A stretch of 5,894 nucleotides of DNA from Candidatus Bathyarchaeota archaeon (GTDB lineage Archaea; Thermoproteota; Bathyarchaeia; 40CM-2-53-6; RBG-13-38-9), in contig DAOUZW010000081.1 of NCBI GenBank assembly GCA_030671315.1, positions 1 through 5,894 on the forward strand, in the 5' to 3' direction. This document shows positions 1 to 4,246 of the stretch, in pieces (positions within the stretch are counted from its first letter, which is position 1; every line of letters starts with the position of its first letter). A program made the translations under genes and the position numbers. Under the pieces are notes generated by a model that saw nothing but the letters and a program-made list of their open reading frames with translations, was not told the DNA's origin and made no database searches.

Positions 1-28
1 TGAGTTTTTTAATACTTGATTCATTAAT

Positions 29-499
29 TTACAATTTTAATTCTTCTATAATTTTGTTTTTTATCTTTGATGAGCTATTCAGGTCTCTCTTTCCGTATCT
101 TTTAGTTTGTATAACCTTTACTTCTCCCGTATACTCTCGCAAAGCATCATTTACTGCTTCCAAAATATCACGTTGGTCATATCCTAAAGCTATAACATCA
201 GGCTTGAGCTTTCGTATAGCAGCTTTCATATTCATCTCTTCATACCCGAGCACAGCTCTATCGACTGGTTTAAGAGATTCAACCAATGCTCTTCTCTGTT
301 CTTCGGGAATCGTCGGTTTTTTTCCCTTACGTTTTTCAACAGTCTTGTCTCTTGCGACAATAACTATTAGTTTGGAATTTCTCCCTCCTGATTTTTTTGC
401 GTCTTCAAGGGCTTTAAGGTGACCATAATGAAGAAGATCGAACGCTCCGGTTGTCAGAACAATTTTTTTTCTTGTCAAGATTTGTCTACTCTTTGCCAT
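29..499 (-). CDS. ribL: Archaeal FAD synthetase (RibL-type nucleotidyltransferase)
   Basis: Predicted cytoplasmic enzyme that transfers AMP from ATP to FMN to make FAD, the last step of flavin cofactor synthesis in archaea. The 156-residue protein is a single cytidylyltransferase-like Rossmann domain, close to the usual RibL length of about 150. The nucleotide-binding motif is TTGAFDLLHYGH (residues 16-27, HxGH at 24-27). A basic loop with IPEEQRR follows (64-70), then LKPDVIALGYDQ (98-109), and a C-terminal SSSKI (142-146) sits where the family's second ATP motif lies. No cysteine is present, whereas the M. jannaschii enzyme has C-terminal cysteines linked to its air sensitivity. The ATG at 499 lies inside the end of the DUF357 gene (25-base overlap) and has no clear ribosome binding site. 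A TTG at 478, forming TTGA with the upstream stop, is an alternative start that keeps the whole domain. It is the last gene of the dphB operon. A related small nucleotidyltransferase acting on another substrate cannot be excluded. Confidence 0.88.
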   Translation of the reverse strand: MAKSRQILTRKKIVLTTGAFDLLHYGHLKALEDAKKSGGRNSKLIVIVARDKTVEKRKGKKPTIPEEQRRALVESLKPVDRAVLGYEEMNMKAAIRKLKPDVIALGYDQRDILEAVNDALREYTGEVKVIQTKRYGKRDLNSSSKIKNKIIEELKL

Positions 500-762
500 T
501 CGAAGTCTACTAGTTCCATGATCCTTAGTGCGTCTAATAGACCCTCAGCATATGAAATTGATGTTAAGGCTATAGCTTCTTTTTTAATTTCCTGATAGTA
601 TTTTGCATCGGAAAGATATCTTTTAACTGCGTCTATGACTAGCTCTATGTTGTGTTCAGCTAAAGTTGAATTAGAATCTCGAATCTTCAAATCTTTGAGT
701 GCCAACTCAATAGAAGATATGTATCTGCCAACTAATGGTCGCACTTCATTATCTGAATTCAT
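475..762 (-). CDS. DUF357 family protein
   Basis: A 95-residue protein that matches the archaeal DUF357 family by length, by its helical pattern and by its position between dphB and ribL. No biochemical role is established that I can cite. It should be almost entirely alpha-helical and soluble: an N-terminal helix with VGRYISSIELALKDL (about 11-25), a second around EHNIELVIDAVKRYLSDAKYYQ (about 36-57), and a third with the conserved-looking ISYAEGLLDALRIM (69-82). There is no signal peptide, membrane segment or cysteine. Its ATG overlaps the dphB stop as ATGA, which suggests translational coupling. A GGAG lies 11 bases upstream of the ATG, rather far. It overlaps ribL by 25 bases downstream. 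The constant linkage suggests a role close to diphthamide or flavin synthesis, but that is inference. Confidence 0.85.
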   Translation of the reverse strand: MNSDNEVRPLVGRYISSIELALKDLKIRDSNSTLAEHNIELVIDAVKRYLSDAKYYQEIKKEAIALTSISYAEGLLDALRIMELVDFEWQRVDKS

Positions 763-1553
763 ATTTCAAACAGCTCCGGATCGGCCTTGCACAAAATTTT
801 TAGAGCTTCAATTTCCATGAAGTGGAGCTTTCCAGGAAAGACTATGCAATGGGGAGGATCGCCCCAATTGAATCTTTGAAGATTTTCTATTGTACCCGCT
901 TTCACACTTGCATCTGGTGAACCTAACCTCGCGACTCCGATCGCTAACGTATTTTTTGTAGTGCATCTCTTTCTCAGTCTTTCTTCAATTTCGATTATTA
1001 TGGTCAGTCCCTCTGGAATAGACATAAACAGACGGCTCTCTGAATTAATGTCGAGTAATGCTAAGGTATGAAGGCCTCTCGACTTATTTTCGAAAATATT
1101 TTCATATGGAATTTCTGAGATTGAAGTTGATTTAAAAGGAATTGTAACAGTTCTGCCAAATTTATAGTTCTGGAGGCCAGTTGCTCCTGCTATAGCTGAA
1201 GAAATTGACGCTGAATGAATAATGGATGTTCTAATTCCTTCATTTTCTGCTCTAAGTCTCAAATCAATATGAGTAGTTGCGATATTTGGATCTCCTGGGA
1301 CTAAAAAAACGCATGGATACTTTTTGGCGTGAACCAAAATATTTTCTTGAGCGTACTCCTCAACTTCTTTTCTGGAGAGGATCTTTACTTGTTTTCCTAA
1401 TAATTTCTCAAGATTTGAGATTTTAATGGCAGGCATGTAGCTTGTATAGAATTCTGCAAAAACATATGTTGCTTTCTTGGCTTCTTCTAATCCTTGTAGA
1501 GAAATACCATTTTCATCATGAAGTCCGAGTCCAATTAAGGTTAGGTTTGTCAA
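759..1553 (-). CDS. dphB: Diphthine synthase (SAM-dependent methyltransferase), TTG start
   Basis: Predicted to methylate the modified histidine of elongation factor 2 using S-adenosylmethionine, an early step of diphthamide synthesis. It has the tetrapyrrole-methylase-type fold. From the chosen start: LTLIGLGLHDENGISLQGLEEAK (4-26), AEFYTS (33-38), the SAM-site motif VPGDPNIATTH (85-95), HSASISSAIAGATGLQNYKFG (113-133), and GVARLGSPD near the C-terminus. The start is set at TTG 1553-1551. AAGGA (1565-1561) lies 7 bases upstream, and the resulting 264 residues match the family's usual length of about 265, with LTLIGLGL directly at the N-terminus. An ATG at 1637 would add 28 residues that look like no part of the family. 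The stop overlaps the start of the DUF357 gene (ATGA). It is the first gene of a three-gene operon. The assignment is secure; only the start is inferred. Confidence 0.93.
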   Translation of the reverse strand: MTNLTLIGLGLHDENGISLQGLEEAKKATYVFAEFYTSYMPAIKISNLEKLLGKQVKILSRKEVEEYAQENILVHAKKYPCVFLVPGDPNIATTHIDLRLRAENEGIRTSIIHSASISSAIAGATGLQNYKFGRTVTIPFKSTSISEIPYENIFENKSRGLHTLALLDINSESRLFMSIPEGLTIIIEIEERLRKRCTTKNTLAIGVARLGSPDASVKAGTIENLQRFNWGDPPHCIVFPGKLHFMEIEALKILCKADPELFEI

Positions 1554-1560
1554 GTTATTG

Positions 1561-1565
1561 TCCTT
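1561..1565 (-). promoter_or_regulatory. Ribosome binding site of dphB (decides the TTG start)
   Basis: AAGGA on the minus strand, 7 bases before the TTG at 1553. No comparable site precedes the upstream in-frame ATG at 1637. The site, together with the family's usual N-terminus, fixes the start. Confidence 0.6.
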
Positions 1566-1684
1566 TAAAAGAGGATCAGAACAAAAGATGAATCTTATGA
1601 TCAAGATTTGAAAGAAACTCTGATTTAAGATAGTCAATAAGGCCGAAGAAAAGATTATTAGAGATCTTCATTTGAACAGATGGC

Positions 1685-1692
1685 TGGCGGGC
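1685..1692 (+). other. tRNA 5' leader segment complementary to the tRNA 3' end
   Basis: TGGCGGGC at 1685-1692 is the exact reverse complement of GCCCGCCA at 1808-1815, which includes three acceptor-stem bases, the discriminator and CCA. It lies 2 bases upstream of the first intron's bulge-helix-bulge. It could replace the acceptor stem while the real 5' strand is held in that motif. The role is inferred; the complementarity is seen. Confidence 0.55.
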
Positions 1693-1703
1693 ATGGGCCC
1701 GTA

Positions 1704-1728
1704 TACCCACATCAAAGTGGTTCGGGAA
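1704..1728 (+). other. tRNA intron 1 (25 nt, between positions 9 and 10)
   Basis: Bulge-helix-bulge read from the sequence. The outer helix is TGGG (1694-1697) with CTCA (1730-1733), including one G-U pair. The 5' bulge is TA^T (1702-1704). The central 4-bp helix is CCCG (1698-1701) with CGGG (1723-1726), perfectly paired. The 3' bulge is AA^G (1727-1729). The intron's own stem is CCAC (1707-1710) with GTGG (1717-1720), plus A1705-T1722, closed by a 6-nt loop. Both cuts fall after the second bulge base, as expected for the splicing endonuclease, and leave an intact cloverleaf. It is too short to encode anything. Confidence 0.88.
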
Positions 1729-1750
1729 GCTCAGTCAGGTAGAGCGGTGG

Positions 1751-1769
1751 TCTAGATTATTGGGCCGAA
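1751..1769 (+). other. tRNA intron 2 (19 nt, between positions 30 and 31)
   Basis: The second bulge-helix-bulge. The outer helix is AGAG (1741-1744) with CTCT (1771-1774). The 5' bulge is GG^T (1749-1751). The central helix is CGGT (1745-1748) with GCCG (1764-1767), including one G-U pair. The 3' bulge is AA^G (1768-1770). The inner stem is CTAG (1752-1755) with TTGG (1760-1763), with wobble pairs and a 4-nt loop. Removal joins GTGG to G and restores the fifth anticodon-stem pair, G31-C39. The site is inside the anticodon stem and not at the usual 37/38. Confidence 0.88.
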
Positions 1770-1834
1770 GCTCTTAACCCATAGGTCGCGGGTTCAAATC
1801 CCGTCGGGCCCGCCACAATTCCAAATAGCAGATT

Positions 1835-1863
1835 TAAACATGAAACATTGTTTTTCATGTTTA
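1835..1863 (+). terminator. Hairpin with T-run downstream of the tRNA
   Basis: A perfect 11-bp inverted repeat, TAAACATGAAA (1835-1845) and TTTCATGTTTA (1853-1863), separated by 7 bases. A run of five T begins at 1851. It starts 20 bases after the tRNA CCA. Archaeal termination depends mainly on T-tracts, so the hairpin could instead act in 3' trimming or be a protein-binding palindrome. Confidence 0.5.
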
Positions 1864-2022
1864 GGAAAATACATAGGAAAAACTAGTTTAATCGACATAA
1901 ACTCAATCAAATTGTACAAATGACATTAATTCAGTAGTCTGAGATCGATCAGGGTCCTCAATATATCGTAAGCCGAAATTAGAAAAGTAGACACCCGACA
2001 CTTCTCGAGTTGTTGAGATTGA
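1864..2022. other. Gene-free spacer between tRNA and RHH gene
   Basis: AT-rich sequence with no convincing reading frame on either strand. The only internal pattern seen is a pair of TAGGAAAA copies (1862-1869 and 1873-1880) spaced 11 bases apart. No second copy of the tRNA 3' end was seen that would mark an integration site. Confidence 0.4.
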
Positions 2023-2030
2023 TTAAATAT
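2023..2030 (+). promoter_or_regulatory. TATA-like box of the RHH gene
   Basis: TTAAATAT at 2023-2030. Transcription would start about 25 bases downstream, near 2053, leaving a leader of about 25-30 bases that contains the AGGTGA site. An imperfect dyad (GATT at 2021-2024, AATC at 2035-2038) surrounds it and could be an operator for self-regulation. That is inference. Confidence 0.45.
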
Positions 2031-2069
2031 TCTAAATCGAATTAGTTCATCTAACGAATGTGGAACATT

Positions 2070-2075
2070 AGGTGA
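2070..2075 (+). promoter_or_regulatory. Ribosome binding site of the RHH gene (decides ATG 2081)
   Basis: AGGTGA matches the archaeal anti-Shine-Dalgarno and lies 5 bases before ATG 2081. The in-frame GTG at 2072 is part of this site, so it is unlikely to be the start. Confidence 0.65.
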
Positions 2076-2080
2076 AAAAA

Positions 2081-2320
2081 ATGCCAAGAACAATAAATAA
2101 TTCTCCTGAGATGCAGAAGAGAATTCCTGTTAGACTTCCATCGACTATGATGTCTGAAGTCGATCGTCTTGTTCGAAAACACTCTGAACTTAACTATAAC
2201 AGACAACAGTTCATCGAAAGTGCCGTGCGAGAAAAAATTGAACGCCTTATCATACTTCAGAGTGCAAAGACCTCCAATACTATTGCACAAATAGAAAATC
2301 TTCCCAAGATTATGCAATAG
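2081..2320 (+). CDS. Ribbon-helix-helix (CopG-like) DNA-binding protein
   Basis: A small 79-residue probable transcription regulator. The N-terminal arm (1-12) precedes a beta-strand KRIPVRL (13-19) of the kind that inserts in the DNA major groove as a dimer. Helix A covers about STMMSEVDRLVRKH (21-34), then the turn SELNYN (35-40), and helix B about RQQFIESAVREKIERLIIL (41-59). This is the typical RHH order. The 20-residue tail (60-79) has no recognised domain. There are no cysteines or membrane segments. ATG 2081 is chosen because AGGTGA lies just upstream. No toxin gene follows in the same orientation, so it is not an obvious antitoxin. The next gene is convergent and is unlikely to share its transcript. 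Targets are unknown; autoregulation is plausible because of the dyad around its TATA box. Confidence 0.8.
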   Translation: MPRTINNSPEMQKRIPVRLPSTMMSEVDRLVRKHSELNYNRQQFIESAVREKIERLIILQSAKTSNTIAQIENLPKIMQ

Positions 2321-2397
2321 TATCGCTTCCTCTCTATAATGTGAAGTCAAAACAGGTAAGTTGGATATCTGGTATCTTAGTGAGAGTTCTATTCCTG

Positions 2398-2772
2398 TTA
2401 GGATATCAGTCCATATTCTGCTTCAAAAGATGATCTGTAAGTTCTTTTTCCATTACTTTCTGTATAAGATGGAGCTGATAGAAAAGTAACACCAGTTAGT
2501 TTTCTAAAAGATTCACTGAAGTCATCTATATTATCGTCGAACCAACATAAAACGTAATTATCTCTTATTCCTTCATCTGAATTAATACAATCTATGTCGC
2601 CCATGAGAACGAAGAAATCTATTATCTCACCATTATAACTGCGTTTTTCAGTTTTTTTCAACGATATCTTTTGAGCTTTTATAACTGCAAATGGCTCGTG
2701 TTCTTGCTTGTCTGATTTTTCCTTAAAAACTGATATTGTGGGTTTTTTCCATTCCATTGCTTTCATATTCAT
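2398..2772 (-). CDS. Orphan hypothetical protein
   Basis: A 124-residue protein that I do not recognise. It is soluble by composition: a lysine-rich N-terminal third (residues 1-45), then a segment with alternating hydrophobic residues and many acidic ones (IIDFFVLMGDIDCI at 50-63, YVLCWFDDNIDDF at 73-85), then a region ending in EAEYGLIS that looks strand-rich. It has two cysteines (62, 76) with no metal-site spacing, and no signal peptide or membrane helix. The start may be the ATG at 2772, 2766 or 2757. None has a Shine-Dalgarno, but a TATA-like box lies about 28 bases before 2772, which fits leaderless transcription. It is convergent with the RHH gene and separated from the downstream-facing UroD-like gene by 100 bases. 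The sustained frame and protein-like composition make a real gene likely. Confidence 0.6.
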   Translation of the reverse strand: MNMKAMEWKKPTISVFKEKSDKQEHEPFAVIKAQKISLKKTEKRSYNGEIIDFFVLMGDIDCINSDEGIRDNYVLCWFDDNIDDFSESFRKLTGVTFLSAPSYTESNGKRTYRSSFEAEYGLIS

Positions 2773-2795
2773 TCATTTGATTAATTAGGAGGAAT

Positions 2796-2805
2796 GATAT
2801 TTATG
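2796..2805 (-). promoter_or_regulatory. TATA-like box for the orphan gene (leaderless)
   Basis: On the minus strand the box reads CATAAATATC (2805-2796), centred about 28 bases upstream of ATG 2772. Transcription would then begin at or very near the start codon. This agrees with the absence of a ribosome binding site. Confidence 0.4.
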
Positions 2806-2871
2806 CGGTATGCAAAAGTGCACGCTGTTATCATAATGCTGAATATCAAATCTTCAATGATTTCTTATTGA
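2803..2871 (+). CDS. Possible 22-residue micro-ORF behind a perfect AGGAGG
   Basis: ATG 2803 to TGA 2869-2871 encodes MRYAKVHAVIIMLNIKSSMI plus SY. AGGAGG (2787-2792) lies 10 bases before the ATG. The middle is hydrophobic (HAVIIMLNI). It fills the gap between two minus-strand genes. With no homologue recognised, and the TATA box of the orphan gene overlapping it, this may be chance. Listed because the site is strong. Confidence 0.2.
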   Translation: MRYAKVHAVIIMLNIKSSMISY

Positions 2872-2872
2872 T

Positions 2873-4093
2873 TTACAAGTTAATTGGATAGGTTCCATAT
2901 TTTATGGCTGCAGAGTATAGTGCTTCAATATTCCAAGGTGGTACATCAGGTTGTATCATATGACCCGGAGCGATAATATAACCGCCACCAGATGCACCTG
3001 CTTTTATTGCCCTCACGACCTCGGCTTCAACATCTTGAACAGAACCTTTTGGTAGAATGCTCTGTGATCCTATTCCTCCACAGAAAGTCAATTTTTCTCC
3101 GTACTCTTCTTTTAAAGTCTCAAGGTCCATGTCGGGGCATTCTGGTTGTATTGGATTCAATACATCCACGCCGATCTCTATCAGATCTGGAATGAATGGT
3201 TTCATGTTGCCACAGCTATGATAATACAATTTTGCTTTTGTCTTTTTATGAATAAGGTCAAAGAGTTTTTTATGAAGCGGCTTCAAGAATTTCCTGTATA
3301 TGTCAGGTTTTAAAAGAATTGTTGTTTGAGCGCCTAAGTCATCTCCAGTAGCCACCATTGTGACGTAATCCCCAACCTCGTCCAACATCATACTGTATAA
3401 TGTGAGCATCTGATCAGTGACTTTGTCTAGTATTGTCTCAGCTATCTTTGGTTTCAGATACATGTCCTCAACTATTTTACTAAAACCCCTTCTCATCCAA
3501 GAATTCTCGAATATGCCACTTCCTCCAATATTTACTACACAAACTGCAAAGCCGGCATCATCCATCTTCTTAGCCTTTTTTTCTAGGCCAACGGCAGTGA
3601 AATCTTTCTCAGGATCTAACCAGTATGGATCGGATAATATTTCATCTACATCTTGAGCGGTTTCAAGAGGCGCCGGATTCGCAAATTCCATATAAGTTTC
3701 TCCAGCTTTTCTATGAAAACCTAATTCATCTATGAATGAATTATCAGGAAACAGTTTCTTTGGGACAAAAGGTCTGGTAGATCTTAAGGAAATTGGTCGG
3801 AAATCGGTTCTGAATAGACGGTAAATAGTTTCGTCTATAGGAGGTAGCCACCATGGATTATAGGAGGCTCCTGAAGGCCAGTAGTCAATTTCAAAAGGAA
3901 AGGTCTGCAAATTAAGGTAATGCTTGAGTCTAAAATAGGCCTGTTTTGTTATGAAAGACATGCAGCCTCCTAGTTCGGCTGGTACTCGATCTGCTTCTTG
4001 GTGGTCAAGTATCTTCCATACTCTTTCTCTTGGAGTATATTTTTCTCCAGGATGAACTATTGCCTTGTCACTTCTTTTAAATCCAGGCATCAT
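2873..4093 (-). CDS. UroD/MtaA-like methyltransferase (probable corrinoid or thiol methyl transfer)
   Basis: A 406-residue member of the uroporphyrinogen decarboxylase-like superfamily, which in archaea and anaerobes mostly comprises zinc-dependent methyltransferases moving methyl groups between corrinoid proteins and acceptors such as coenzyme M or folates. True heme synthesis is less likely. The N-terminus has TPRERVWKILDHQEADRVPAE (20-40), the family opening. GDDLGAQTTILLKP (250-263) precedes the core. The probable zinc site is HSC (His292, Cys294) with Cys338 in LTFCGGIG; Cys319 is an extra nearby cysteine. The C-terminus has IIAPGHMIQPDVPPWNIEAL (373-392), the typical family ending. The C294-C338 gap is shorter than in MtaA/MtbA as I recall them. 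ATG 4093 is chosen over ATG 4090 because GGAGGT lies 9 bases upstream. No corrinoid protein, reactivase or MtxB partner lies in the window, so the methyl donor and acceptor are unknown. The gene diverges from the glycosylase gene. Confidence 0.85.
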   Translation of the reverse strand: MMPGFKRSDKAIVHPGEKYTPRERVWKILDHQEADRVPAELGGCMSFITKQAYFRLKHYLNLQTFPFEIDYWPSGASYNPWWLPPIDETIYRLFRTDFRPISLRSTRPFVPKKLFPDNSFIDELGFHRKAGETYMEFANPAPLETAQDVDEILSDPYWLDPEKDFTAVGLEKKAKKMDDAGFAVCVVNIGGSGIFENSWMRRGFSKIVEDMYLKPKIAETILDKVTDQMLTLYSMMLDEVGDYVTMVATGDDLGAQTTILLKPDIYRKFLKPLHKKLFDLIHKKTKAKLYYHSCGNMKPFIPDLIEIGVDVLNPIQPECPDMDLETLKEEYGEKLTFCGGIGSQSILPKGSVQDVEAEVVRAIKAGASGGGYIIAPGHMIQPDVPPWNIEALYSAAIKYGTYPINL

Positions 4094-4102
4094 AATATTA
4101 CG

Positions 4103-4108
4103 ACCTCC
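4103..4108 (-). promoter_or_regulatory. Ribosome binding site of the UroD-like gene
   Basis: GGAGGT on the minus strand, 9 bases before ATG 4093 and 12 before ATG 4090, favouring the first. A TATA-like ATTTAAA lies at about 4130-4136 upstream. It would put the transcript start close to this site. Confidence 0.65.
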
Positions 4109-4168
4109 AAAAAGAATAAGCGGAAGCAGTTTAAATGTATCGCTCGAGCTTAGACATTAAAGTGTACG

Positions 4169-4178
4169 TTATAAAATA
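4169..4178 (+). promoter_or_regulatory. TATA-like box upstream of the glycosylase gene
   Basis: TTATAAAATA at 4169-4178 would start a transcript near 4199 with a leader of about 48 bases. A second candidate, AATAAATA at 4215-4222, would give a leaderless transcript at ATG 4247. The sequence alone does not decide between them. This 153-base gap also carries the divergent UroD-like promoter. Confidence 0.4.
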
Positions 4179-4246
4179 AATAACTCTAATGAGAATTTTA
4201 CGAGTTTGTTTTTCAATAAATATTCCTATTGGTGCGGGTTCACAAA

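Larger units (their letters stand above)
1695..1815 (+). tRNA. tRNA-Lys(CUU) with two non-canonical introns, CCA encoded
   Basis: After removal of bases 1704-1728 and 1751-1769 the exons give a 77-nt tRNA including an encoded CCA (1813-1815). Acceptor stem: GGGCCCG (1695-1701) pairs perfectly with CGGGCCC (1805-1811), with discriminator G at 1812. U8 A9 are at 1702-1703. D-stem: GCTC (1729-1732) with GAGC (1742-1745), loop AGTCAGGTA. Anticodon stem: GTGG (1747-1750) plus G 1770 with CCCAT (1778-1782), including one G-U pair. Anticodon loop: CTCTTAA (1771-1777), anticodon CTT at 1773-1775, so lysine. The variable loop is 5 nt. T-stem: GCGGG with CCCGT around TTCAAAT (1793-1799). Loop, discriminator and body resemble archaeal tRNA-Lys. 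Both introns carry full bulge-helix-bulge motifs, so archaeal splicing endonuclease should remove them. The 5' leader can also pair with the 3' end. I see no convincing TATA box upstream; GATTATTA at 1653-1660 is a weak candidate. Confidence 0.95.

Noticed and set aside
54..422. 122-codon plus-strand frame over ribL
   Set aside because: It is the complement of a well-conserved enzyme; serine/phenylalanine-rich translation is typical of an antisense shadow.
635..820. Plus-strand frame over the DUF357 gene and the end of dphB
   Set aside because: Antisense shadow of two overlapping conserved genes.
1554..1637. N-terminal extension of dphB to ATG 1637 (28 residues)
   Set aside because: The extra residues have no family likeness, and TTG 1553 has a good ribosome binding site and gives the normal length.
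1752..1758. Reading CTAGATT as the anticodon loop (anticodon AGA, serine) with an intron at 37/38
   Set aside because: It leaves a U-C mismatch in the stem and no bulge-helix-bulge. The CTCTTAA loop with intron 2 at 30/31 restores all five stem pairs and a complete splice motif.
2072..2080. GTG 2072 as the start of the RHH gene
   Set aside because: The GTG is part of the AGGTGA ribosome binding site for ATG 2081.
2051..2350. 99-codon frame on the minus strand opposite the RHH gene
   Set aside because: It lies over the RHH gene, has no recognisable domain, and the plus-strand frame has clear family motifs and a ribosome binding site.
2992..3656. Two plus-strand frames within the UroD-like gene
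   Set aside because: Antisense shadows of a full-length conserved enzyme with intact motifs.
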